Assembly: GCA_964478125.1 (NCBI GenBank)
Contig: CAYZGR010000005.1
Location: forward strand, 34,403-98,402
Origin: FW021-bin31 sp964478125
Lineage (GTDB): Bacteria; Bacteroidota; Bacteroidia; Chitinophagales; Chitinophagaceae
Direction of reading: 5' to 3'
DNA: 64,000 bases
Below the pieces are notes generated by a model, which did not search any database, was not told where the DNA came from, and was given only the letters and a program-made list of their open reading frames with translations. A program made the translations under genes and the position numbers. Position 1 is the first letter of the stretch, and every line of letters begins with the position of its first letter. Positions 52,735 through 61,866 of the stretch are shown one piece after another.

Positions 52735-54030
52735 ATGGCAAACGTCCCCGATAACTCTATATCAAATACCTCTCTGCTCGATCGGGTAGGCATCCCCCGC
52801 CCCCTCGCCTGGGGTTATCTCGGTATTCTCATTTTCATGATGGGAGATGGTTTGGAACAGGGCTGGTTGAGTCCTTACCTGGTGGAACACGGGCTTAGCA
52901 TTCAGCAGTCGGCGACTTTATTTACGGTATATGGTGTTACCATTGCTATTTCTTCCTGGTTTTCGGGCGTATTATCGGAGGGCTTTGGTATTAAAAAGAC
53001 AATGTTTGTCGGGCTCGTACTCTATCTTTTGGGCAGCGCTGGTTTTATAGGTTACGGTGTTCCGCAGTTACATTATGCGACCATGCTTTTTACGTATGCT
53101 TTAAGAGGTTTCGGATATCCTCTGTTTGCCTATTCTTTTTTAGTTTGGATCACCTACCGGAGCCCTAAGAGGCGTTTGGGGGCTGCGGTGGGCTGGTTTT
53201 GGTTTGTATTTACAGGAGGTTTAAATGTTTTAGGACCTTACTATTCAAGCTGGGCTATTGCACATTTGGGTTATATTGATACCCTTTGGAGCGCATTAGT
53301 ATGGGTATTGATAGGTGCGTTGTTTGCTTTGTTATTGAATAAAGATACATTTCATGTGGAGAAAGGCAGCTTTAAGGCTAAGGCCAACGAATTGGTGAAG
53401 GGATTGACCATTGTAAAAGAGGAACCCAAAGTTTTTATTGGCGGGATTGTACGTATAATCAATACAACGGCGCAGTTTGCTTTCCCGGTTTTTTTACCGA
53501 TCTACATGGCTGATTATGGCTTGGATACGACGCAATGGTTGAAGATATGGGGAACAATTTTTACCAGCAATATCATCTTTAATTTGATTTTTGGCTTTGT
53601 GGGGGACCGGGTAGGCTGGCGAAATACGGTCATGTGGTTTGGAGGAATAGGATGTGGTATAAGTACATTATTGTTTTATTATGCGCCGCAATGGGTGGGG
53701 GGTAATTTCTGGCTGATTCTGATACCTGGTATTTTGTGGGGCGCTTTATTGGCAGGATATGTGCCGCTTTCAGCATTGGTGCCTTCGCTTGTGAAGAAGG
53801 ATAAAGGAGCCGCCATGGCTATTCTAAATTTAGGCGCAGGACTCCCTGTTTTTGTAGGGCCGGCTATAGTGGGTGTGTTTATAGGACTGATAGGAAATAC
53901 CGGAGTGATCTGGATATTGGCCGTGTTATATTTTATCAGTGCTTTTTTGACCAGATTTATAACCTTGCCTGATAATGCAAAAACGGCACATCATGTGGTT
54001 GATAATACAATGGCGAAGAATGAAAAATAA
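52735..54030 (+). CDS. RbtT/DalT-like MFS polyol or sugar transporter
   Basis: A 431-residue inner-membrane protein with 12 predicted helices. The N-terminal piece RPLAWGYLGILIFMMGDGLEQGWLS in overlapping parts, LRGFGYPLFAYSFLVWITYRSP and GYVPLSALVPSLVKKDKGAAMA match the RbtT/DalT/CsbX branch of the major facilitator family, which moves ribitol, arabinitol and related compounds. The substrate here is not shown. Its position before a dehydrogenase and two FGGY kinases supports import of a small sugar, polyol or sugar acid. Confidence 0.85.
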   Translation: MANVPDNSISNTSLLDRVGIPRPLAWGYLGILIFMMGDGLEQGWLSPYLVEHGLSIQQSATLFTVYGVTIAISSWFSGVLSEGFGIKKTMFVGLVLYLLGSAGFIGYGVPQLHYATMLFTYALRGFGYPLFAYSFLVWITYRSPKRRLGAAVGWFWFVFTGGLNVLGPYYSSWAIAHLGYIDTLWSALVWVLIGALFALLLNKDTFHVEKGSFKAKANELVKGLTIVKEEPKVFIGGIVRIINTTAQFAFPVFLPIYMADYGLDTTQWLKIWGTIFTSNIIFNLIFGFVGDRVGWRNTVMWFGGIGCGISTLLFYYAPQWVGGNFWLILIPGILWGALLAGYVPLSALVPSLVKKDKGAAMAILNLGAGLPVFVGPAIVGVFIGLIGNTGVIWILAVLYFISAFLTRFITLPDNAKTAHHVVDNTMAKNEK

Positions 54031-54099
54031 TGGTTTAATGCAACTTTTTGGGATAAGTAAGTGAAATAAGATCTTAAATGATAAATATCAAATTGAACA

Positions 54100-55101
54100 A
54101 TGAAAATTCTAATAACAGCTCCTTATAATGAAAAAAAAAGAGAAAGGTTGGAGGCCGCGCTGGGGCCTGTTGTATATAAACCCTGGAAGCCGCATGGCAG
54201 GGCCTTTAATGCGGAAGAAGTGACGAATCTGTTGAAAGAGAATGAGGCCAATGGTTACATTACGGAACACGATAAGGTGACAAAAGAAGTTATTGAACAG
54301 AATACCGATCTAAAGTTCATTGGCGTTTGCCGGGGAACGCCTTCTAACGTGGATATAATTACTGCTTCAGCTTACCACATTCCGGTATTTTATACACCGG
54401 CCCGAAATGCGCAGGCCGTGGCTGAAATGTTTCTGGCCAATGTGATCACATTGATGAGGAATACGCTTCCTGCTATAGATTGGCTGGAGCATGAATCATG
54501 GAAAGCGGGCGCACACGATTCGTATCTTCAGTTTAAAGGAAATGAGCTGGCCGGAAAGACCATCGGCATGATCGGGTTTGGCGCTATCGGACAACGTATT
54601 GCAGAAATGACCATCCGTTTCCCTTGTACAATCCTTTATTATGATCCTTATGTACAAGGGACTTTTGAAAATGCAGCGTCTGCTTCTTTGGAAAGGGTCT
54701 TCTCTCAAAGTGATATCGTGTCTGTGCATTTGCCTGTCAGTGATCAGACAAAAGGGATGATAGGGGCAGAATTGATAGAGAAAATGAAAAAAGAGGCGTT
54801 ATTTGTAAATACGTCACGTGCCGTGGTGGTCAAAAGGAAAGCCCTTTTAGAAGCTCTACAATCTAAAAGTATAAGAGGCGCGATCCTCGATGTGTTTGAT
54901 GCCGAACCTCCGGATGAACTGGATTATAAGTTGATCCATTTGCCGCAGGTTTTGGCAACTCCCCATATTGCGGGGGCGACACATGAAGTAGAGGATCATC
55001 ATGCTGAAATTATGAATCGGAATTTGTTTAACTGGTTTGTACATCACAATGGAAAAGAGAGCTTTATAAGTAATAAGGAGGCCGTTGCCGATATGGTGTA
55101 A
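54100..55101 (+). CDS. D-isomer-specific 2-hydroxyacid dehydrogenase
   Basis: A 333-residue cytoplasmic NAD(P) enzyme. The dinucleotide motif GFGAIG is at Gly159-Gly164. Active-site segments are visible: the Arg of VNTSRAVVV near 238, the acidic DVFDAEPPDE near 265 and His of TPHIAGATHE near 288. It belongs to the broad family of phosphoglycerate, glyoxylate/hydroxypyruvate and erythronate-4-phosphate dehydrogenases. In this locus it may oxidise or reduce a sugar acid made from the imported compound; the specificity is not known. Confidence 0.88.
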   Translation: MKILITAPYNEKKRERLEAALGPVVYKPWKPHGRAFNAEEVTNLLKENEANGYITEHDKVTKEVIEQNTDLKFIGVCRGTPSNVDIITASAYHIPVFYTPARNAQAVAEMFLANVITLMRNTLPAIDWLEHESWKAGAHDSYLQFKGNELAGKTIGMIGFGAIGQRIAEMTIRFPCTILYYDPYVQGTFENAASASLERVFSQSDIVSVHLPVSDQTKGMIGAELIEKMKKEALFVNTSRAVVVKRKALLEALQSKSIRGAILDVFDAEPPDELDYKLIHLPQVLATPHIAGATHEVEDHHAEIMNRNLFNWFVHHNGKESFISNKEAVADMV

Positions 55102-55159
55102 CTGTTTAATGGTCTTTTATTTATAATACTAAATTGGAATGTAATTTTAAAGTATAAAT

Positions 55160-56314
55160 ATGAAAAAAAGCTTCTTGCTGCTTGTTTTCTGCATGGCATT
55201 TATTTGGAGTAGCCAGGCTCAAAAATATACGCCGGCCGACTTGCCGGATTCTGTTTATTCTGGGGAACAGGGGCGTTTTCATGTGCAGGGAATGGCCGTA
55301 GATCAGACTCATGGATTTATTTATTTTTCCTTTACCGATCAGTTGGTTAAAATGGATATGTCCGGCCATCTGATAGGGAGTGTGAAAGGATTAGTGGGCC
55401 ATCTGGGAGATCTGGCTTTTGATCCGGAAACCGGTAAGATATACGGTTCTTTGGAATTTAAGAACGATGCCATTGGAAAAGGGATCAGTAAAAAACTGGG
55501 GTTAAAAAACAGCGATGATATCAACTTTTATATAGCAATATTCGATGGCGCTCAAATCGTGAGACCCGATATGGATGCGGAAGAAGGGGATATCCTCAGA
55601 ACGGTTTATCTTAAAGAAGTAGTTGATGATTATAAGGCTGAAGTGAAGACAGGAGACCGAATAGTGAAACATCGGTTCGGATGCTCGGGTATTGACGGGA
55701 TCACCCTGGCCCCTCCGGTTGGTAAGCCGAATAGCGGAAAAAAATATTTGTACGTGGCTTACGGTATTTATGGTGATACAACCCGGAATGATAATAATTA
55801 TCAGGTGATATTGAAATACGATTATGCCGGGTGGTGGAATAAAGTGGGCAAAAAGCTGACACAGGAAAATCCACATCATTCGGGTCCCCAAGAACCTTTA
55901 GCTAAATACTTTATTCGTACCGGAAATACAACTTACGGTATTCAGAACCTGGCTTATGATCCCTATACCGGAGATTTCTTTGCGGCTGTATATAAAGGGG
56001 TTAAAGCGCAATATCCTAATTATAACCTTTTCGTGATTAACGGGCATAAAAAACCCGGGAAAGCCAAAATAGGCTCCGGCGATAAAGAAATAAAAGTAAA
56101 AACTTTATCCTTATTACAAGCCGGTTTGGAGGATAAAAAAACAGGTATTCGGGGCTGGTATTTTAAATGGGGATCTACAGGATTATTTCCTTTGGGAAAT
56201 GGGTTATTTTATATTTCACATAATAAGAGAACTAAGGACGGACAACAAGAGACAACGGTTTATAAATATAGGTGGGTAGGAAGTGGTAACGAAGCTTTTA
56301 AGCCGGTTAAATAA
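55160..56314 (+). CDS. Secreted propeller-like hypothetical protein
   Basis: A 384-residue protein with a signal peptide (about 1-20, ending SQAQK). The mature region has repeated blade-like segments (GMAVDQTHGFIYFSFTDQLVKMD, cut into FITQ-type strands; DLAFDPETGKIYGSLE; NLAYDPYTGDFFAAVYKG), suggesting a beta-propeller. I do not recognise a named family. It is embedded between the dehydrogenase and the first kinase, with gaps of 58 and 46 bases. It is probably a periplasmic or surface protein of the locus, perhaps substrate-binding. Confidence 0.65.
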   Translation: MKKSFLLLVFCMAFIWSSQAQKYTPADLPDSVYSGEQGRFHVQGMAVDQTHGFIYFSFTDQLVKMDMSGHLIGSVKGLVGHLGDLAFDPETGKIYGSLEFKNDAIGKGISKKLGLKNSDDINFYIAIFDGAQIVRPDMDAEEGDILRTVYLKEVVDDYKAEVKTGDRIVKHRFGCSGIDGITLAPPVGKPNSGKKYLYVAYGIYGDTTRNDNNYQVILKYDYAGWWNKVGKKLTQENPHHSGPQEPLAKYFIRTGNTTYGIQNLAYDPYTGDFFAAVYKGVKAQYPNYNLFVINGHKKPGKAKIGSGDKEIKVKTLSLLQAGLEDKKTGIRGWYFKWGSTGLFPLGNGLFYISHNKRTKDGQQETTVYKYRWVGSGNEAFKPVK

Positions 56315-56360
56315 AATGCTCAGTCATATAGTCCCTAAACTACTGAATATAATAATATAA

Positions 56361-57800
56361 ATGAAATCTTATTTAATCATAGATATAGGAACTGGGAATG
56401 TAAGAGTTGCGGTGGTGGCTACAGACGGCCATATTGTATGGGTTGGGAGAGATAATATGGTGTATCATAAAGATGATAAATATAAAGAAGCCCTGTATTT
56501 CGATCCCGGTTTTTTATGGAAACAGATTGTTCGGCTGGTTCGTCAGGGGCTGGCTGAAAATCCGGAAGTAGATCTCGTTGCTGCTACTGCCAGCAGCCAG
56601 CGTGAGGGTATTGTTCTTGTGGATAAAGGGGGCAGTGGTTTTATCGGGTTTCCCAACCATGATCATCGGGGCAGGAATATGGAGGATCTTGTAAAAGATA
56701 AGGATGCGGTATATACTTTGACCGGCCGGTATCCCACTTCTCTTTTTTCTGCCTTGAAATTGGTAGCCTATCGGGATAAATATCCTGAAGAATGGCGACG
56801 AACGGCATGTTTTATGAGTATCAGTGATTGGGCGCAATATCAACTGTCTGGGGTCAGGGCCTATGAACACGCGCAGGCATCCGAAACCCTGCTTTATGAT
56901 GTTCGTCAGAAAAAATGGTCGGATGAATTATTAGCGATATTTAGTATACCTAAGAAATTAGTTCCACCGCTACAGTTTTCCGGAACTGAATTGGGACAGA
57001 TGACGGAAAATGCGGCGAAACAGCTGGGATTGCAACAGGTGGTTCCTGTATTGGTAGGGGGAGCGGATACGCAATTAGCCATTAAAAGCACCCGGCCGGA
57101 CCCCGGTGATGTTGTATTGGTTTCGGGTACAACTACCCCTGTCGTTCAGGTGGTTGAGAATTATATTCTGGATGAAAAACAACGTTCCTGGACGAACAGC
57201 CATCTGGATAAGGCGGCCTATATTCTTGAAACCAATTGCGGTGTGACAGGACTGAACTACCAAAGAATAAAGTCGATTTTTTATCCCAATGATTCTTATG
57301 CAATAATTGAAGAAGAGATTGACGGACTAAAAGCATGCTCATGTTTTGCACATTTGGGTTCATTGATTGCCGGGGACAAAGAGGTTATTACCCAAGGCGG
57401 CTTTTTATTTGAGGTTCCGATCATGACCGAATTATCGAGGGCAGACTTCGCATTTGCTGCCCTCTGGGATATCGCATGTAGTATTAAGGAAAATCTGGAT
57501 TGCCTGAAAGATATTCATCCGGTGGAGAAGAACTATTTGTGGTGTTGTGGCGGTGGATTCCAGAGCCGGCATTTGCGTGAATATGTGGCGGGCCTTACGG
57601 GTAAAAGATTGGTGTTGCGCTCCGGTTATCAGCAGGCTTCCGTATCGGGAGCGGCTGTAGTATGCAGCGAATATATACAAAATGAGGAAAGCCTGGATAG
57701 TACCAAAGAAATAATAGAACCTTTAAATGAGGACAAATACCTCGTTTGGTACAAGAAATGGCAAGAAAATAGGAATCTATTGAAAAATTGGAAGAGATGA
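56361..57800 (+). CDS. FGGY-family carbohydrate kinase (LsrK-like)
   Basis: A 479-residue cytoplasmic kinase. The phosphate-binding motif IDIGTGNVRVAVV begins at residue 7, the catalytic aspartate is in LVGGADTQLAI (about 233-243), and the C-terminal signature reads QQASVSGAAVVCSEYIQ. The TASSQREGIVLVD and FPNHDHRGRNMEDL segments are close to the LsrK type (autoinducer-2 kinase), but no other lsr gene is present, so a different substrate is likely. The stop overlaps the SGNH hydrolase start (ATGA). Confidence 0.88.
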   Translation: MKSYLIIDIGTGNVRVAVVATDGHIVWVGRDNMVYHKDDKYKEALYFDPGFLWKQIVRLVRQGLAENPEVDLVAATASSQREGIVLVDKGGSGFIGFPNHDHRGRNMEDLVKDKDAVYTLTGRYPTSLFSALKLVAYRDKYPEEWRRTACFMSISDWAQYQLSGVRAYEHAQASETLLYDVRQKKWSDELLAIFSIPKKLVPPLQFSGTELGQMTENAAKQLGLQQVVPVLVGGADTQLAIKSTRPDPGDVVLVSGTTTPVVQVVENYILDEKQRSWTNSHLDKAAYILETNCGVTGLNYQRIKSIFYPNDSYAIIEEEIDGLKACSCFAHLGSLIAGDKEVITQGGFLFEVPIMTELSRADFAFAALWDIACSIKENLDCLKDIHPVEKNYLWCCGGGFQSRHLREYVAGLTGKRLVLRSGYQQASVSGAAVVCSEYIQNEESLDSTKEIIEPLNEDKYLVWYKKWQENRNLLKNWKR

Positions 57801-58465
57801 AAAGAAGTTATTCCTTAATTGTTATAGTCTTATTATGGATAAGTAGTTATACTCCGGCATATGCACAAAACCGGACATTAGATAATAAAATAAAAGTTGC
57901 ATGCGTAGGTAACAGTATTACCTATGGCTTTGGAATTAAATACAGGGATAGCCTGAGTTATCCTGCACAGTTGCAACGTATGATGGGCGATAAATTCGAT
58001 GTTAGAAATTTTGGCGTGAGCGGGCGTACCCTGTTGAAAAAAGGAGACCATCCCTATTGGGAAGAAAAAGCCTTTGTGCAAGTGCAGAAATGGGATCCGA
58101 ATATCATTATATTGATGTTGGGAACCAATGATACCAAACCGTGGAATTGGAAGTATGGAGATGAATTTGCTACTGACTATAAAGAACTATTGGAGGTGCT
58201 CAAGAATCTGCCTTCTCATCCTCAGATATGGGCCGCTTTACCTGTACCCGTTTTCAAAAAAAATAAATATCAAATCCGCGACAGCATCATCAAGATAGAA
58301 ATACCTGTTATCCGAAGAGTAGCCCGAAAGGAACAGGTACATATTTTGAACCTGAATAAGGCGTTGAGGCCGTATGGAAAAGACTTCTTTGATGGGGTAC
58401 ATCCGGACAAAGCAGGGGCTTATCATCTGGCGCGTGCGGTATATAGAAAGATAAAACACTATTAA
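57797..58465 (+). CDS. Secreted SGNH/GDSL esterase or hydrolase
   Basis: A 222-residue enzyme with a signal peptide (about 1-24, ending AYAQN). All SGNH blocks are present: GNSITYGFG (Ser nucleophile), NFGVSGRTLL (Gly), LGTNDTKPWN (Asn) and DGVHPDKAGA (Asp-His). Such hydrolases remove acyl groups from sugars or lipids, or act as lipases. ATG at 57797 overlaps the kinase stop by four bases, showing translational coupling between a cytoplasmic kinase and an exported hydrolase. A TTG nine bases upstream is less likely. The substrate may be an acylated ligand of the SusCD pair. Confidence 0.9.
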   Translation: MKRSYSLIVIVLLWISSYTPAYAQNRTLDNKIKVACVGNSITYGFGIKYRDSLSYPAQLQRMMGDKFDVRNFGVSGRTLLKKGDHPYWEEKAFVQVQKWDPNIIILMLGTNDTKPWNWKYGDEFATDYKELLEVLKNLPSHPQIWAALPVPVFKKNKYQIRDSIIKIEIPVIRRVARKEQVHILNLNKALRPYGKDFFDGVHPDKAGAYHLARAVYRKIKHY

Positions 58466-58588
58466 CCAGGTAGCACCGGCAGTGAATAGGGAGTAGAGGT
58501 AATGAAAATCACAAATTTCAAATAAGTTCCAAATTTTAAATTTCACATTCGGAACAATGAAACGCTAAAACAATGAAACCCTGTAACA

Positions 58589-60037
58589 ATGCAACCATAT
58601 TTCATAGGAATAGATATCGGAACACAAGGAGCAAGAGCCGTACTGTTAAGCGCTGAAGGGAAGCTGATAAATGAAAAGAAGGAGGATTTCTTATTAGATG
58701 AACGATCCAGGGAAGAGCAATCACCTGCAGAATGGTGGGATATCTGTCTGACAATATTGAAGAATTTAATTGGGGAAGTGAGAAAAAGTATTGAGGTAGA
58801 AAATATCTCGGCTATAGCGGTTACCTCTACCTCGGGTACGGTGATTCCTTTAGATAAGGATAACCGGCCTTTGCATAATGCCTTGATGTACAGTGACAAA
58901 AGAGCGGCAGAAGTGGCTGCTACCTGTGAAAATGCAGCTTTGAAATTCTTTGGAGACCGGCATGCTTATACGCATTTTAATGCCTCAAGCAGCTTGTGTA
59001 AAATGGTGTGGTTTGTGAACCATTTTCGTGAAAAAGCGGATAAAATAGATAAATGGGTTCATGCTGCTGATTTTATTACCGGGAAATTATGTGGCCGGTT
59101 TGATATTTCTGATGAAACCAATGCTTTGAAATCCGGTTATGATATTTTTTCCCGTTCCTGGCCAGACTATATATATAAGGAGCTGCCTTTAAAAAAAGAA
59201 TGGCTGCCCGGAGTAGTGGAAACCGGTAAGCCGATCGGATATTTAGCTGCTGGACTGTCTAAAGAACTGGGCCTGCCTTCATATGTGGCGGTGACCTCGG
59301 GGATGACGGATGGATGTGCCTCACAGGTGGCGTCCGGGGCGGTAAATGTAGGAGATTGGAATACCACGATCGGAACTACCATGGTAATAAAAGGAGTTAC
59401 GGCACAACCGATATGGGATCCCCAGGGCAGGCTATACAACCATCGGCATCCCCACGGGTATTTTATGCCGGGAGGAGCTGGGAATACGGGTGCAGATTGG
59501 ATAACATTGGGCTTTAAAAAAGATTTGGCAGCGCTGAATAAGAAAGCAGAAAATCTGATTCCTTCCGGGTATATTTCCTGGCCGTTGCGAACCGAGGGGG
59601 AGCGATTTCCAGTTACAGCTCCACAGGCGCGCGGTTTTGAACCGGAGGGATTAAATCGTCAGGAGCAATTTGTGGCCAATATGGAGGGCGTGGCGTATTT
59701 AGAAAAATATGCCTATGATATGATAGAAAAACTGTCGGGGGAAAAGGTGAAAGTAGTTTACACAGCCGGAGGGGGAAGTAAAAGCGACATATGGCTAAAA
59801 ATAAGAAGTAACGTTTTAGGATTACCGCTTTATAAGATGAAGTACGTTTCCGGAGCTGTCGGAGCGGCCATCCTGGCTGCTTCCAAAACGTACTTTCATT
59901 CCCTTCAGGAAGCGGCAGCGGCAATGACACTGATTGAAAAGGTAGTAAACCCCGAATCTGTATTAAGGGATCAATATAAGGTATTATATCCTCAATTTGC
60001 AACGGCCTTACGACGTAAGGGATATATAAAAGGATAG
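58589..60037 (+). CDS. FGGY-family carbohydrate kinase (ribulokinase-like)
   Basis: A 482-residue cytoplasmic kinase with the N-terminal motif GIDIGTQGARAVLL (residues 7-20), the catalytic-aspartate segment TSGMTDGCASQVASGAV (about 231-247) and the FGGY-type AGGGSKSDIWLKI and VSGAVGAAILA segments. The general features, including SDKRAAEVAAT, resemble D-ribulose kinase-like members more than xylulokinases, but the assignment is tentative. It lies 123 bases after the SGNH gene. Two different FGGY kinases in one locus suggest two sugar substrates or successive steps. Confidence 0.86.
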   Translation: MQPYFIGIDIGTQGARAVLLSAEGKLINEKKEDFLLDERSREEQSPAEWWDICLTILKNLIGEVRKSIEVENISAIAVTSTSGTVIPLDKDNRPLHNALMYSDKRAAEVAATCENAALKFFGDRHAYTHFNASSSLCKMVWFVNHFREKADKIDKWVHAADFITGKLCGRFDISDETNALKSGYDIFSRSWPDYIYKELPLKKEWLPGVVETGKPIGYLAAGLSKELGLPSYVAVTSGMTDGCASQVASGAVNVGDWNTTIGTTMVIKGVTAQPIWDPQGRLYNHRHPHGYFMPGGAGNTGADWITLGFKKDLAALNKKAENLIPSGYISWPLRTEGERFPVTAPQARGFEPEGLNRQEQFVANMEGVAYLEKYAYDMIEKLSGEKVKVVYTAGGGSKSDIWLKIRSNVLGLPLYKMKYVSGAVGAAILAASKTYFHSLQEAAAAMTLIEKVVNPESVLRDQYKVLYPQFATALRRKGYIKG

Positions 60038-60318
60038 AATTTCTGGTTAAAGAGATTTTTAAATGCCCAATTTTGGTTCTTCGATATAAATAGTGGAAGT
60101 TAACGGGCTGCTATTGACCGCTCATACGGTCTGTCTCAGGTTGGTATAAGCCTGTTACTAAGGTCAATAAAACTTTTTACTGCACTTCTTTGCCGGAAAT
60201 TATTTTTATCTTATTATCTCAGAAACTCGGATTTTTAATACTTTTGATAACCTTATAACCTTATTTTCACTCAAAATGCCAGAGAATCCTAATTTATTCA
60301 AGATCATAAATTTATAAA
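60038..60318. other. 281-base gap with a possible structured leader
   Basis: No gene is seen. TATTGACC (60112-60119) can pair with GGTCAATA (60162-60169) over a 42-base interval that holds an inner hairpin CAGG/CCTG (60137-60140 with 60151-60154), then AACTTTTT. GACCG (60116-60120) can instead pair with CGGTC (60127-60131). A TAnnTTTG match (TACTTTTG) stands at 60239-60246. This could be an attenuator or terminator plus a promoter of the next gene. Confidence 0.35.
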
Positions 60319-61239
60319 ATGAGCCAAATTAAAGAGAAATTAATACTCATTGTATTGTTTTGCTGTTTTATAAATACCCTCAATGCACAGGCATTATCAA
60401 AAGTTCCCGATGGTTTCCTGGTCGCTTGCGGAGATGATAATGTTATTGTGCTTAATCCCGGGTTGGGTTCGGATAGCTCTGCTATTGTCTGGCAGTGGTC
60501 TGTTAAAGAGGCCCGCGATCAATTGCCTGAAGTTTATCAAAAATTGCTGGTTCCGTTGGACGATTGTAAACCTGTCGAAAATAATACGAAATTACTCCTG
60601 ACCTCTTCCGGGGGAGCGACCTGTATCCTTGATATAGCTACTAAAAAAATATCTTTTTATGCTAAGACACCGATGGCCCATTCCGCCGATCTGCTGCCCG
60701 GAGGATTTGTAGCTGTCGCCAACTCCACAAATCCCAAAGGGAACAGCCTGGAACTTTATAAGATATCTGTCCCCGGGAAAGCGTTGGTAAGAGACACCCT
60801 TTACTCCGGGCATGGTGTGGTATGGAATGCCCAAAAGAAAAGACTTTATGTGATCGGGAACGATGAACTTAGAATATATAAGTTTATACATCGTGGCGGG
60901 AAAGTAAATTTGAAAAGAAAAAAGATATTTACCATTCCGGATAAAGCTGCGCATGATCTTTCCTTAATAGATCCGAACAGACTGCTGGTAACTACGCCCG
61001 AAAATGTGTATATATTTCATATTAAGACACATGCCTTTACGCCTTTTAAACCGCTGGAAAATGTGAAGAAGGTAAAATCTGTCAATTTTAATCCATATAC
61101 CGATCGGTTGGTTTATACCAAAGCAGAAGAAAGCTGGTGGACCCATCATATTTATTGTAGAAACCCTGATAAGGTGATCCATATCCCGTTTATCAATTTG
61201 TATAAGGTTCGGGTTGCAAAGAAGCAAATTAAGAATTGA
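60319..61239 (+). CDS. DUF6528-like secreted beta-propeller protein
   Basis: A 306-residue protein with a signal peptide (about 1-24, ending NTLNAQA). The mature part shows repeated blade-like strands: LVACGDDNVIVLNPG, LLLTSSGGATCILDI, VVWNAQKKRLYVIGNDELRIYK and DRLVYTKAEESWWTHHIYCR. This pattern, including the GHGVVW motif, fits a family I recall as DUF6528, whose members are found beside SusCD genes; I am only moderately sure of the name. It may bind a sugar or monitor the ligand at the surface. It precedes the phosphatase gene by 32 bases. Confidence 0.65.
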   Translation: MSQIKEKLILIVLFCCFINTLNAQALSKVPDGFLVACGDDNVIVLNPGLGSDSSAIVWQWSVKEARDQLPEVYQKLLVPLDDCKPVENNTKLLLTSSGGATCILDIATKKISFYAKTPMAHSADLLPGGFVAVANSTNPKGNSLELYKISVPGKALVRDTLYSGHGVVWNAQKKRLYVIGNDELRIYKFIHRGGKVNLKRKKIFTIPDKAAHDLSLIDPNRLLVTTPENVYIFHIKTHAFTPFKPLENVKKVKSVNFNPYTDRLVYTKAEESWWTHHIYCRNPDKVIHIPFINLYKVRVAKKQIKN

Positions 61240-61271
61240 CAAAGGATATAAATCCTTAAAAAGAAATCAGA

Positions 61272-61865
61272 ATGCTTACGATATATTTACTGCGCCATGG
61301 AGAAACGGCCTGGAATGCTGATGGCAATCGCTATTGTGGAAGAACAGATCTGCCATTAACTGAAAAAGGGGTCCTGCAGGCAGAAACCGTACAGAAAAAA
61401 CTGGGAAATGTCTCCTTTGATGCCGTTTATTCTTCTCCCCTGATAAGGGCAAGACGCACGGCAGAAATTGTTTCAGGAAGAGATGATGTAATCGCTGAGG
61501 AGCGATTGATTGAAACGGATTTCGGTCAATGGGAAGGCAAGACAAAGGAAGTCTTTATTCCGGAGAACCCGTCAATATGGAATGCCTGGAATGAAGATCC
61601 TACGAATGTTCGGGCGGGAGAAACAGGAGATACGGCAGGGGGGGTAGTCTCTCGCGTAGATAAATTTTTTCAATCTTTGATAAAAAAAAGGAAGGAAGAG
61701 AAAATTATGGTTGTTGCCCATAATGGGGTAAACCGTCTTTATCTGTCTTATAAGTTGGGTATGCCTTTGAAAAATTATAGAAAGTTTTTTTTGGATAATG
61801 CTTCTGTAACTATTTTTGTCCTCGATGGGTATGGAGAATTGGTATTGAGAAGCCTGAATAAATAG
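61272..61865 (+). CDS. Histidine phosphatase family protein
   Basis: A 197-residue protein of the phosphoglycerate-mutase-like fold. The phosphohistidine motif LRHGETAWN (His9, Arg8) is followed by GRTDLPLTEKG, SSPLIRARRTAEI, a Glu in LIETDFGQWEGK and the second histidine in VVAHNGVNRL. These are all the active-site elements of acid-type sugar phosphatases such as alpha-ribazole phosphatase. It is last in the locus, where it could remove phosphate from a sugar phosphate made by the kinases. A run of seven G lies at 61638-61644. The substrate is not known. Confidence 0.88.
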   Translation: MLTIYLLRHGETAWNADGNRYCGRTDLPLTEKGVLQAETVQKKLGNVSFDAVYSSPLIRARRTAEIVSGRDDVIAEERLIETDFGQWEGKTKEVFIPENPSIWNAWNEDPTNVRAGETGDTAGGVVSRVDKFFQSLIKKRKEEKIMVVAHNGVNRLYLSYKLGMPLKNYRKFFLDNASVTIFVLDGYGELVLRSLNK

Positions 61866-61866
61866 A

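Noticed and set aside
54100..55101. Assignment of the dehydrogenase as PdxB or SerA
   Set aside because: It lacks the C-terminal extra domains of both, and its neighbours are sugar-uptake genes rather than pyridoxal or serine genes.
56361..57800. An autoinducer-2 (lsr) operon
   Set aside because: Only the kinase resembles LsrK; no LsrB, LsrF, LsrG or ABC transporter genes are present.
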